Notes under the pieces: model-generated
The model's database searches: none
What the model saw: the letters and a program-made list of their open reading frames with translations, nothing else
What the model was told of the DNA's origin: nothing
Made by a program: the position numbers and the translations under genes
Part shown: piece by piece, positions 6,639 through 13,762 of the stretch
How the letters are laid out: the number at the start of each line of letters is the position of its first letter
Numbering within the stretch: position 1 is the first letter of the stretch
NCBI GenBank assembly: GCA_016929355.1
Contig: JAFGJA010000237.1
Coordinates: 1-13,762, forward strand
Source: Anaerolineae bacterium
Lineage (GTDB): Bacteria; Chloroflexota; Anaerolineae; Aggregatilineales; Aggregatilineaceae
Reading direction: 5' to 3'
DNA: 13,762 nt

Positions 6639-7817
6639 ATGACTACCTATAACTATGGCGTGCTTGGCGCTGGGCGGCAGGGCGTGGCAACCGCCTATGA
6701 TATGATCATGCATGGCGGCGGAGCAAGCGTCTTGCTGGCAGATTATAATGCAAATGTGGCAAAGAATGCTGCCGCACGCATCAACCAACTGGTCGGCCAA
6801 CAGGTTGCCACCTGGCAGCAGGTCGATGCCAGCGATACGGACGCGATCACTGCCGCGATTGAAGGACTCGACGTGTTCCTGTGCGGGACACCATTCGGCT
6901 ATATCCCCAATGCCACCACAGCCGCACTCCGAGCCGGGGTGAGCATGGTCGATTATGGCGGGCATACGCCCACCGTCCTCGAACAACTCAAGCGTGACGC
7001 CGAAGCCAAAGCACGCGGCATCGCCATTGTACCCGATTGCGGCATGGGTCCGGGCATGAATAACACATTGGGTACATACGCCGTGGAATTACTCGAAGCC
7101 GAGGGTTTGACGCCGCGCGATGTGTTTTTGTGGGATGGTGGCATCCCGCAAAACCCGATCCCGCCCTGGAACTATCAATGCGCCTTCAATCTCAACGGCC
7201 TGACCAACGAGTATTACGGCGAAGTGGCCGTTTTGCGCGATGGCAAACGCCAGATGATCGGCGCATTCGAGGAACTAGAGCCGATTTCGTTCGAGGGCGT
7301 TGGTGATCTGGAAGCGTTTACCACCACTGGCGGAACCAGTACCGCGCCGTATACGTTTGAGGGCAAATTGCAGACGTATCTGAACAAAACATGCCGTTGG
7401 CCGGGGCATTTTGCGCAGTTCAAAGCGTACCAACTACTTGGCCTGTTCGAACTCGATCCGGTAGAGGTGAACGGGCGCACCATTGTGCCGCGCGACGTGT
7501 TCCACGCCCTGTTGGAACCGCACATCACCGCGCCGCTCATCAAAGACATTTGTGTGTTACGCGCGCAAGGTATCGGCGTGGACGCGAGCGCGGCAACTCG
7601 CAGCGTGATCATTGATATAGTGGATCGCTACGACGAAACCACCGGCTTCACCGCAATGGAACGCATTACCGGCTGGCACGCCGCGATCATGGCTGAATTC
7701 ATCGCGCGCGGCACGGTCACGCCCGGCGCTTGGCCGATGGAACAGGCCGTTGCTGCGACTACGTTCATGGAAGAAGTCCGTGAACGTGGTTTTGCGGTCA
7801 CGGTACGTTGGGATTAA
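6639..7817 (+). CDS. Saccharopine dehydrogenase family oxidoreductase (lysine 6-dehydrogenase-like)
   Basis: A 392-residue NAD(P)-dependent oxidoreductase, expected in the cytoplasm. The N-terminal Rossmann fold starts at once with YGVLGAGRQGVA (Gly10, Gly12, Gly15), and an acidic Asp35 in VLLADY suggests NAD preference. PDCGMGPGMNNTLG (132-145) and KTCRWPGHFAQF (250-261) match conserved segments of the saccharopine/lysine dehydrogenase group. Length is normal for lysine 6-dehydrogenase-like members and shorter than many two-domain saccharopine reductases. The open frame extends upstream to an ATG at 6552, but that start lies before the inverted repeat and adds 29 unrelated residues. The ATG at 6639 has AAGGG at 6632-6636 and puts the nucleotide-binding fold at the N-terminus, so it is chosen. 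Neighbours reveal no lysine pathway, so the substrate is uncertain. Confidence 0.88.
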   Translation: MTTYNYGVLGAGRQGVATAYDMIMHGGGASVLLADYNANVAKNAAARINQLVGQQVATWQQVDASDTDAITAAIEGLDVFLCGTPFGYIPNATTAALRAGVSMVDYGGHTPTVLEQLKRDAEAKARGIAIVPDCGMGPGMNNTLGTYAVELLEAEGLTPRDVFLWDGGIPQNPIPPWNYQCAFNLNGLTNEYYGEVAVLRDGKRQMIGAFEELEPISFEGVGDLEAFTTTGGTSTAPYTFEGKLQTYLNKTCRWPGHFAQFKAYQLLGLFELDPVEVNGRTIVPRDVFHALLEPHITAPLIKDICVLRAQGIGVDASAATRSVIIDIVDRYDETTGFTAMERITGWHAAIMAEFIARGTVTPGAWPMEQAVAATTFMEEVRERGFAVTVRWD

Positions 7818-7819
7818 CA

Positions 7820-7848
7820 TTGCACCCAACCCCAAGCCGGATTATGAT
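7820..7848 (+). promoter_or_regulatory. Candidate promoter of the hydrolase gene
   Basis: TTGCAC (7820-7825) and TATGAT (7843-7848) are separated by 17 bases, the optimal sigma-70 spacing. The -10 matches 5 of 6 bases and the -35 only 3 of 6. It lies in the 61-base gap just after the dehydrogenase stop, 30 bases before the hydrolase ATG. A weak dyad, GTTGGG (7807-7812) and CCCAAC (7825-7830), overlaps the -35. Confidence 0.45.
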
Positions 7849-7878
7849 ACAGTAAACCAATCGTTTGAGAACCGTAAT

Positions 7879-8646
7879 ATGCCAATTGTTGATCGACCTG
7901 ATGGCTCACTCTACTATGCCGAATCCAAAGCGAGCGCTTCAAGTTACCCGCCGCTTATTTTGATTCATGGCGCGGGAGCCTCGCGTTTGGATTGGCCGCC
8001 CGACCTACGCCGCCTGCCCGGAATTCGCGTGATCACGCTTGACCTACCGGGACATGGTAAATCCACCGGGCCGAGTCGCACCGATTTAGAAACATACGCG
8101 GCTGATGTATGCGCCCTGCTTGATGCGTTGCAGATCGAGCGCGCGATCATCGCCGGGCACAGCATGGGCGGCGGGGTTGCACAGCAGATCGCGCTCACCG
8201 ACCCGCATCGTGTTGCGGGATTGATCCTGTTAGGGACAAGCAGCAAATTACCCGTCGCACCGGGCCTCACGCAGCGCATCATGGCGGATACAGAGGCAGC
8301 GATTGAGTGGTTGATCGCGGCGGCCTGGGGAAAAAATGTACCCGATGCAGTCAAAGACCTCGGACGCCAACGCCTGAGCGCGACCCCATCGGCTGTCATG
8401 CGCGACGATTACATCGCCTGCCAGAGCTTCGATGTGCGCGAGCAATTAAGCCAAATCACGGTCCCCACGCTCGTGATCGCCGCCCGTGAGGATCAAATGC
8501 TCAGACTCGCCTTTAGCGCAACATTAGCCGAACGCATCCCCAATGCGACATTAATGATCATTGAAAACGCGGGGCACATGTTCCCGCTCGAACAAAGTCA
8601 AGCCGTCGCCCATATCATAGCAGAGTGGCTATCGGAGAACCTATGA
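7879..8646 (+). CDS. Alpha/beta hydrolase
   Basis: A 255-residue alpha/beta-fold hydrolase without a signal peptide, so probably cytoplasmic. The oxyanion-hole motif HGAG is at 30-33, the strand and turn LDLPGHGKS at 54-62, and the nucleophile elbow GHSMGG has Ser95. Asp205 (AAREDQM) and His233 (NAGHMFPLE) complete the triad. The overall pattern is that of esterases, lactonases and C-C bond hydrolases of the MhpC/BioH/RsbQ-like group, and the substrate cannot be told. The frame is open back to an ATG at 7750, inside the dehydrogenase gene. The ATG at 7879 is preferred because MPIVDRPDGSLYYAESK is the normal N-terminal strand and lies downstream of a candidate promoter. The Shine-Dalgarno match is weak (GAGA near 7867). 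The gene overlaps the next by 4 bases. Confidence 0.9.
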   Translation: MPIVDRPDGSLYYAESKASASSYPPLILIHGAGASRLDWPPDLRRLPGIRVITLDLPGHGKSTGPSRTDLETYAADVCALLDALQIERAIIAGHSMGGGVAQQIALTDPHRVAGLILLGTSSKLPVAPGLTQRIMADTEAAIEWLIAAAWGKNVPDAVKDLGRQRLSATPSAVMRDDYIACQSFDVREQLSQITVPTLVIAAREDQMLRLAFSATLAERIPNATLMIIENAGHMFPLEQSQAVAHIIAEWLSENL

Positions 8647-9113
8647 TTCGTCGTGCTTTAGGTTGGGTTATCAATCGGGCCGTGTTCAATACCATCTGGC
8701 GTTTTGGCGGCGAACGCGCCATGAATTCGGCTTTAGGGGCTGCCGCCGATGTGGTTCCCAAAACCACGCAGCGCTCCCACCGGCAGATATTCAACGTGAC
8801 CGCGCCTCCCACGATCTATGTGCGGGGTAGTCATTGCAATGTCACCATCCAACACCACGCCGATCCCAAAGTGATCCTGGATGTGAATCTGCACCGCGCC
8901 TTTGGTGTGGAACTGGTCGCAGAACAGGACGATGCGGGCATCTATATCGTGGCGAAACGTAAAGCAGTGGTCGGCAAAGTCACCCGCGCCGATCTCACCC
9001 TGACGATTCCGTCCGACAGTCATTTAGCTTTACATCTCACGCCCGGCGAAGTCACTTTTACCGGTATTGATGGCATGATCGAATTGCCAACCAACCACAT
9101 TTTTACGTCGTGA
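8643..9113 (+). CDS. Small beta-rich protein, putative auto-adhesin-like (DUF4097/DUF2807-like), function unknown
   Basis: A 156-residue protein. Residues 1-45 are basic and partly hydrophobic (MIRRALGWVINRAVFNTIWR) and could form an amphipathic membrane-binding helix. No cleavage site or lipobox is seen. Residues 50-150 are a series of short beta strands: TIYVRGSHCNVTIQ, KVILDVNLHR, IYIVAKRKAV, ADLTLTIPSDSHLALHL, GEVTFTGIDGMIELP. The strand pattern, with xLTLTIPxxxxLxLxxxxGxVxxxGxxG, recalls the right-handed beta-helix adhesin-like domains in DUF4097/DUF2807 proteins. Those normally carry more repeats, so this one is short. ATG at 8643 overlaps the hydrolase stop and has GGAG at 8634-8637. 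An alternative ATG at 8625 lies inside the hydrolase gene and lacks support. The 4-base overlap suggests coexpression with the hydrolase. No function is assigned. Confidence 0.7.
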   Translation: MIRRALGWVINRAVFNTIWRFGGERAMNSALGAAADVVPKTTQRSHRQIFNVTAPPTIYVRGSHCNVTIQHHADPKVILDVNLHRAFGVELVAEQDDAGIYIVAKRKAVVGKVTRADLTLTIPSDSHLALHLTPGEVTFTGIDGMIELPTNHIFTS

Positions 9114-9137
9114 TAGACAGTTTATTTTAACCCGTTC

Positions 9138-9142
9138 AGGAG
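9138..9142 (+). promoter_or_regulatory. Ribosome binding site of the mannosidase gene
   Basis: AGGAG lies 7 bases before the ATG at 9150. The gap after the small beta-rich gene is only 36 bases and has no clear promoter, so the mannosidase is probably transcribed with the upstream genes. Confidence 0.7.
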
Positions 9143-9149
9143 CTAAACT

Positions 9150-12100
9150 ATGCCCCTCCGTTTTGAAAAACTGAACCAACTCACCGAAACACTGCGCAGC
9201 TATATCTACCGCGATCCGATCCCTCTGGCAACGTGGCAGCTTTGCGACAATCTCCCCTATGGAACACCGCAGCCCGCCGCCAGCGATCCCCAGTGGCGCG
9301 ATCATCAGGCGGGCGATCTGTGGGGCAGCCAACTCACCTGGGCCTGGCTGCAAACTCGCACTACGATCCCTGACACCTTTGCCGGTAAACCTGTCGCGCT
9401 GCATCTTGACATGGATTTGCAGTTCACCCAACCCGGTGGCCGCCTCTTGACCACGCCGGAAGCTCTGGTCACGGTTGAGGGCGTCAACATGATTCCCCAG
9501 GTGATCAACGTTATTCATCCCGAAATTTTGCTCGCAGAACAGGCTCCCCCCAGCGACATTACGGTAACATTGCAATGTTTTACCGGCGTCACGTTAGGCA
9601 CTGATCTGCGGCTGCGCTTCACCTACGCTGATCTGGTCTGGATTGACCGCGAGATCGAAGCGCTGTATTGGGATGCGCGCACGCTGTTGGATACCATCGC
9701 GGCCTTGCCGAAAAATACGCCGGAACACGGACGCTATCTTCGCGCGCTGGATGAAGCATTCCACCAGATTAACTGGCTCAACCCGCCGGATGAGGCATTT
9801 TGCGCCAGTGCGCGCGCGGCCCGCGCTGAGTTGCAGGAGCGCGTCTTTAGCCAACCCCTTGACTGTGAAAATTTCGCACCGCGCCCGGTGGTTCACGCGA
9901 TGGGGCACGCCCATATCGATGTAGCGTGGCTGTGGCCGTTGCGCGTCACGCGCGGCAAAGCACAGCGCACCTTCACCACTGCGCTCGCTCTAATGGAGCA
10001 ATTCCCGGCATACACCTTCACCCAAACGCAGCCTCACCTGTACAAGATGGTACAGGAAGACGATCCCGAACTGTTCGAGCGCGTCAAAAAGGGGATTCAA
10101 GGGGGGCGCTGGAACGCCACTGGCGCGACCTGGGTTGAACCGGACACCAATATGCCCAACGGCGAATCGCTGGTGCGCCAATTCCTCTATGGAATGCGCT
10201 ATTTCCAGCAGCAGCTTGGGGTGCGCCCCGAAGTGTTATGGCTGCCGGATGTTTTCGGCTACAGCGCCGCCCTGCCGCAGATCATGAAGTTGGCCGGGAT
10301 CGATTACTTCTTCACAACCAAACTCAGTTGGAACCAATACGCCAAAATGCCTTACGATACCTTCTGGTGGGAAGGCATTGATGGCACGCGCATACTCTCT
10401 CAACTGGCAACAACGAGCGACGGCTTCCGCACGCCCCCACTCAAAGCAGAACGCGCAACGTATAACGCTAAAATGACCCCCTCGGAAATGGTTGATACGT
10501 GGGATCGCTACCAGCAGAAAGATGCTAACCACCACCTGATCGTATCCTATGGCATGGGTGATGGCGGCGGCGGCCCCAATCGTGATATGATCGAACGCCG
10601 CGCCCGCATGGAAAATCTGGCAGGTCTGCCGCAGGTCTGGCACAGCACCGCCGAGGACTTCTTCCACGCGCTCGCCGAAACCGTCCCGGACGACCTGCCC
10701 TATTGGGTCGGGGAATTGTATTTCCAACTGCACCGGGGCACATATACAACCCAGGCGCGCACCAAACGCAATAATCGCAAAACCGAAGTCGTCCTGCACG
10801 ATGCCGAAGCGCTCGCCGCGATAGCCTACCTTCTCAAAACGGACTATCCGCATGAGGCGTTTAGTGCGGCCTGGGAAACGGTGCTGCTCAACCAATTCCA
10901 CGATATTCTACCGGGCAGCAGCATTTCATTGGTCTATGAAGACGCCGACAAAGACTATGCCGCCGCGCAGCAGCACGCCGAAAACGCCATTGATGCGTCG
11001 TTGGAAGTGATCGCACGCCACATTCGTTACGATGAAGACAGTCAGGGGATCGCCGTGTTTAATACCCTGAGTACGACGCTAGGCGGCTCGGTAGAAGTCA
11101 CATTGCCGGGTGAAGGGCCAGTTGAAATCGCTGGTCCCACCGGGCGACTTAAACCGTTCCAGTGGATCGATGAAGAAGCGCGACACGCCCTGTTTATCCC
11201 GAACTCCATTCCCGCTTACGGCCACAAAGCCTATGCCGTGCGTCCGGCGACTCAGGTAATTTCGGCACAACCGGAAGAATCAGCCGTCACCGCCACCCCC
11301 ACCCGCCTGGAAAATGGGTCGCTGCGCGCCGAATTTGACGCGAAAGGCAACCTGACCCGCGTATATGACATGGAAAATCTGCGCGACGTGCTGCAACCGG
11401 GCACGATTGGCAACCAACTGTGGGCCTATGTAGATCGCCCGCATATGTGGGAAGCCTGGGACGTTGAGATTTACGTCGAGGAACAGGGCTGGCAGCTTGA
11501 ACCAACCTCGGTGGAACTGATCGAATCCGGCCCCTTGCGCGCCACGCTCCAGGTCACGTACAAATTTAACAAGTCGGAGATTGTGCAGCGCATCAGTCTG
11601 TTAGCCGGGCAGCGCACGCTCACCTTTGAAACAGACGTGGATTGGCACGAAAAACACATCCTGCTGCGGACGCATTTCCCGCTCAATGTTCGGGCAATGA
11701 ACGCGACCTACGAAATTCAGTTTGGCACGGTGGAGCGCCCGACGCACAACAACACTGCCTGGGACATCGCCCAACACGAAGTCCCCGCACAGCAGTGGGC
11801 CGATATGTCCGAAGGTGATTATGGCGTGAGTCTGCTCAACGACTGCAAATACGGCTACAGCACGCGGCAAAACGTCCTGACAATGAGCTTGCTTCGCTCC
11901 ACCACCTACCCCGATCCTACCGCCGACGAGGGCCAGCACACTTTCACTTATGCGCTCTATCCCCATGTGGGGGACTGGCGCACCGGAGGCACGATTGCGA
12001 AAGCGCGCCGCTTGAATCACCCCTTACGCACGCAGGAAATCCCCGGCGGCGGCACATGGCTGCCAGTCGTATTTGGACTGGTGCAATGCCAGACGCCCGG

Positions 12101-12359
12101 CGTAATCATTGATACGATCAAAAAAGCCGAAGACGACGACGCGCTGATTGTGCGCGTTTACGAGGCACACGGCGGGCGCAAAACCGCCTCGCTGATCTTC
12201 GCCACGCCGGTTCAAAGCGCCGCCGAAGTGAATCTGCTCGAAGAACCGATCAAGGCAATGGATGTGATGGTCGATACACTACGCTTCAATCTCACCCCTT
12301 ATCAAATACGATCATTTCGTGTTACACTAGGGGATGTCTTGGAGCATGAATTGGGCTAG
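9150..12359 (+). CDS. Alpha-mannosidase, glycoside hydrolase family 38 (Man2C1/cytosolic type)
   Basis: A complete 1069-residue retaining alpha-mannosidase that removes alpha-linked mannose from oligosaccharides. There is no signal peptide, so it should act in the cytoplasm on imported or recycled glycans. An N-terminal accessory region (1-245) precedes the catalytic barrel. The zinc-binding motif HAHIDVAWLWP has His255 and Asp257. The nucleophile is Asp367 in WLPDVFGYS, which is also a zinc ligand in this family. GMGDGGGGP lies at 468-476, and the last zinc histidine is His584 in NQFHDILPGSS. The remaining 480 residues form the mid and C-terminal beta domains, including GSLRAEFDAKGNLTRVYD. 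Length is close to animal Man2C1 (about 1040) and related bacterial enzymes. All catalytic residues are present. No sugar transporter or other glycosidase is adjacent, so the source of the substrate is not shown. Confidence 0.95.
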   Translation: MPLRFEKLNQLTETLRSYIYRDPIPLATWQLCDNLPYGTPQPAASDPQWRDHQAGDLWGSQLTWAWLQTRTTIPDTFAGKPVALHLDMDLQFTQPGGRLLTTPEALVTVEGVNMIPQVINVIHPEILLAEQAPPSDITVTLQCFTGVTLGTDLRLRFTYADLVWIDREIEALYWDARTLLDTIAALPKNTPEHGRYLRALDEAFHQINWLNPPDEAFCASARAARAELQERVFSQPLDCENFAPRPVVHAMGHAHIDVAWLWPLRVTRGKAQRTFTTALALMEQFPAYTFTQTQPHLYKMVQEDDPELFERVKKGIQGGRWNATGATWVEPDTNMPNGESLVRQFLYGMRYFQQQLGVRPEVLWLPDVFGYSAALPQIMKLAGIDYFFTTKLSWNQYAKMPYDTFWWEGIDGTRILSQLATTSDGFRTPPLKAERATYNAKMTPSEMVDTWDRYQQKDANHHLIVSYGMGDGGGGPNRDMIERRARMENLAGLPQVWHSTAEDFFHALAETVPDDLPYWVGELYFQLHRGTYTTQARTKRNNRKTEVVLHDAEALAAIAYLLKTDYPHEAFSAAWETVLLNQFHDILPGSSISLVYEDADKDYAAAQQHAENAIDASLEVIARHIRYDEDSQGIAVFNTLSTTLGGSVEVTLPGEGPVEIAGPTGRLKPFQWIDEEARHALFIPNSIPAYGHKAYAVRPATQVISAQPEESAVTATPTRLENGSLRAEFDAKGNLTRVYDMENLRDVLQPGTIGNQLWAYVDRPHMWEAWDVEIYVEEQGWQLEPTSVELIESGPLRATLQVTYKFNKSEIVQRISLLAGQRTLTFETDVDWHEKHILLRTHFPLNVRAMNATYEIQFGTVERPTHNNTAWDIAQHEVPAQQWADMSEGDYGVSLLNDCKYGYSTRQNVLTMSLLRSTTYPDPTADEGQHTFTYALYPHVGDWRTGGTIAKARRLNHPLRTQEIPGGGTWLPVVFGLVQCQTPGVIIDTIKKAEDDDALIVRVYEAHGGRKTASLIFATPVQSAAEVNLLEEPIKAMDVMVDTLRFNLTPYQIRSFRVTLGDVLEHELG
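12299..12328 (+). promoter_or_regulatory. Candidate promoter inside the 3' end of the mannosidase gene
   Basis: TTATCA (12299-12304) and TACACT (12323-12328) are 18 bases apart. The -10 is preceded by TGT, an extended -10 (TGn). Matches are moderate. Transcripts would start near 12335, upstream of the hairpin at 12398-12430, and could be a long topA leader or a short separate RNA. Confidence 0.3.
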
Positions 12360-12397
12360 CCACCCACTGTTTTGCCACTATCGCACAAGCAGTTAAT

Positions 12398-12430
12398 CAA
12401 GACTCCTGGGTCGTATCTTCAGGAGTCTTG
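12398..12430 (+). terminator. Inverted repeat between mannosidase and topA; probable terminator
   Basis: Perfect 11-bp arms at 12398-12408 (CAAGACTCCTG) and 12420-12430 (CAGGAGTCTTG) enclose an 11-base loop. They lie 38 bases after the mannosidase stop. The bases that follow (TTCGTTG) are only partly T-rich, so termination may be incomplete. The position, between two unrelated genes, favours a terminator. Confidence 0.6.
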
Positions 12431-12476
12431 TTCGTTGATCACCAAAATTCCAAACACAGGGTTCCGCAAAAGGGGC

Positions 12477-12506
12477 TTGCCAGCCGAGAGCACTTTATGG
12501 TACGCT
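12477..12506 (+). promoter_or_regulatory. Candidate topA promoter
   Basis: TTGCCA (12477-12482, 5 of 6 to TTGACA) is followed after 18 bases by TACGCT (12501-12506), which is preceded by TGG, an extended -10. The -10 hexamer itself is weak (3 of 6). It lies after the hairpin and about 45 bases before the topA GTG, where a topA promoter would be expected. Confidence 0.35.
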
Positions 12507-12551
12507 TCGCCCGTCTTTCACCGATGGGGAATAGTCATTATTGGATGAGCT

Positions 12552-13762
12552 GTGAGCAAATTAGTCATCGTCGAATCACCAACCAAAGCACGCACCATTG
12601 GCGGTTTTTTGCCCAAAGGGTATCGCGTGGAAGCCAGTATGGGCCATATCCGCGATCTGCCGGCATCCGCCAGCGAAATCCCGGCCAAAGTCAAAAACGA
12701 AGAGTGGGCACGGTTGGGCGTTAATGTCAACGCCGATTTCGAACCCCTCTACGTCATTCCAAAAGACAAAAAGACGGTTGTCAAGGAACTCAAAGATGCC
12801 CTTAAAAACGCGGACGAACTGATCCTGGCAACGGATGAAGATCGTGAAGGGGAAAGTATCGCATGGCATCTGACGCAAGTCCTCAAGCCGCGCGTGCCGA
12901 TCAAACGCATGATCTTCCACGAGATTACCAAAGAAGCGATCAAAGCCGCCGCCGACAACTGCCGCAATATTGATGATAAGCTGGTCGAGGCGCAAGAAAC
13001 CCGCCGCATTTTAGATCGTCTGGTCGGCTATACGGTATCTCCCCTGCTGTGGAAGAAAATCGCCCCCGGTCTATCGGCGGGGCGTGTCCAATCCGCCGCC
13101 GTGCATTTGTTAGTCCAGCGCGAAATCGAACGTCGCGCGTTCAAATCAGGCGCGTATTGGGACCTCAAAGCGTTGCTTGCCGCCCATAAGGAAACATTCT
13201 TCGCCCAACTGATCACGTTAGGCGGTGTGCGGCTCGCCACCGGCAAAGACTTCGATGAATCCACCGGGCGCATTCCTGAAGGAAAACTGGTGGTATTGCT
13301 CAACGAAGCTGAAGCCAAAGCGCTTGTTGAGCGGTGGCAAGACGCGGAATGGACGGTTTCGGATGTCAATGAGCGCGATCAAACGCGCGCCCCATCGCCC
13401 CCCTTCACGACCTCCACGCTGCAACAGGAAGCCAACCGTAAACTTGGCCTCTCCGCGCGGGATACGATGCGGGTCGCGCAGCGCCTCTACGAAAATGGGC
13501 TGATCACCTATATGCGTACCGATTCGGTGCATCTGGCAGACGAGGCGCTCAAAACGATCCGGCAGCGCGTGGCCGATCAATACGGCCAAGAATATCTCAG
13601 CCCAACGCCGCGCCAATATACAACGACAGCCAAAGGTGCGCAGGAAGCCCATGAAGCAATCCGCCCCGCCGGGCAGGAAATGCCTACGGCTGATGAACTT
13701 AATTTGAGCGGGCAGGAATACGCACTTTACGATTTGATCTGGAAACGCACGATGGCAACGCA
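12552..13762 (+). CDS. topA: DNA topoisomerase I (type IA), N-terminal part, cut by the window end
   Basis: The first 403 codons of topoisomerase I, which relaxes negatively supercoiled DNA by cutting and resealing one strand. The Toprim domain begins KLVIVESPTKARTIGGFL with Glu9, and has the acidic motif ATDEDREGE with Asp95, Asp97 and Glu99 for Mg2+ binding. The central domains include LSAGRVQSAAV (174-184) and PPFTTSTLQQEA (283-294). The catalytic tyrosine is Tyr320 in LYENGLITYMRTDS (E. coli Tyr319), followed by GAQEAHEAIRP. The start is GTG at 12552. A TGA at 12546-12548 in the same frame closes any upstream extension, and GGATGAG at 12543-12549 gives a weak ribosome binding site. No upstream in-frame ATG exists. 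The zinc-binding C-terminal region lies outside the window. A reverse gyrase is excluded because there is no helicase domain before Toprim. Confidence 0.97.
   Translation, partial: MSKLVIVESPTKARTIGGFLPKGYRVEASMGHIRDLPASASEIPAKVKNEEWARLGVNVNADFEPLYVIPKDKKTVVKELKDALKNADELILATDEDREGESIAWHLTQVLKPRVPIKRMIFHEITKEAIKAAADNCRNIDDKLVEAQETRRILDRLVGYTVSPLLWKKIAPGLSAGRVQSAAVHLLVQREIERRAFKSGAYWDLKALLAAHKETFFAQLITLGGVRLATGKDFDESTGRIPEGKLVVLLNEAEAKALVERWQDAEWTVSDVNERDQTRAPSPPFTTSTLQQEANRKLGLSARDTMRVAQRLYENGLITYMRTDSVHLADEALKTIRQRVADQYGQEYLSPTPRQYTTTAKGAQEAHEAIRPAGQEMPTADELNLSGQEYALYDLIWKRTMAT

Noticed and set aside
7807..7830. GTTGGG/CCCAAC hairpin at the end of the dehydrogenase gene
   Set aside because: Only 6 bp with a 12-base loop and no T-tract after it, so it is not listed as a terminator.
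7750..7878. Upstream extension of the hydrolase gene to the ATG at 7750
   Set aside because: These 43 codons overlap the end of the dehydrogenase gene in another frame and have no family match. The fold starts naturally at 7879.
8625..8642. Earlier start of the small beta-rich gene at 8625
   Set aside because: It adds six residues read inside the hydrolase gene. The ATGA overlap with GGAG before 8643 is the better start.
10236..10901. Minus-strand open frame of 221 codons
   Set aside because: It lies wholly opposite the catalytic region of the mannosidase, has no recognisable domain, and is a product of codon bias.
12428..12724. Open frame of 98 codons at the start of topA
   Set aside because: It runs across the intergenic gap and into topA in another frame and encodes no recognisable protein. 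The topA frame has full family conservation.

Overview
The window is a 13.8-kb piece of a chromosome with moderate GC content, densely coded and entirely on the + strand. It carries eleven protein genes, two of them cut by the window edges. The likely source is a Chloroflexota bacterium, probably Anaerolineae-like. This is an inference from an exported protein with a long Thr/Pro linker next to a LysM domain, the style of the other genes, and Gram-positive-type export parts. No rRNA or marker phylogeny in the window proves it.

Region 1 (1-4114) is a tightly packed export or envelope operon. It holds the end of an FtsX/MacB-like permease, a lipoprotein periplasmic-adaptor (HlyD/MacA/YknX-like) protein, two different MacB/LolD-type ABC ATPases, and an exported PT-linker/LysM protein. 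The last three genes are linked by short overlaps. The first ATPase has a C-terminal domain that reads as an AbrB/MazE-type swapped-hairpin domain, which is the most unusual item in the window.

Region 2 (4115-6589) is a two-component system: a HAMP histidine kinase and an OmpR-family regulator joined by a 4-base overlap. It follows the transporter directly and plausibly controls it. It ends in a 12-bp inverted repeat with a T-rich tail. The loop of that repeat also contains a perfect extended -10 sequence.

Region 3 (6590-9113) has a saccharopine/lysine-dehydrogenase-family enzyme, an alpha/beta hydrolase with a full catalytic triad, and a small beta-rich protein overlapping the hydrolase by 4 bases. 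For these three the longest open frames start too early, and the starts given here are corrected.

Region 4 (9114-13762) has a complete GH38 alpha-mannosidase of the cytosolic Man2C1 type. A 192-bp gap with a hairpin and candidate promoters follows. Then comes the first 403 codons of DNA topoisomerase I (topA), which starts at GTG and runs off the window.

No tRNA, rRNA, insertion sequence, CRISPR array or phage gene was seen, and no gene-free stretch exceeds 300 bases.
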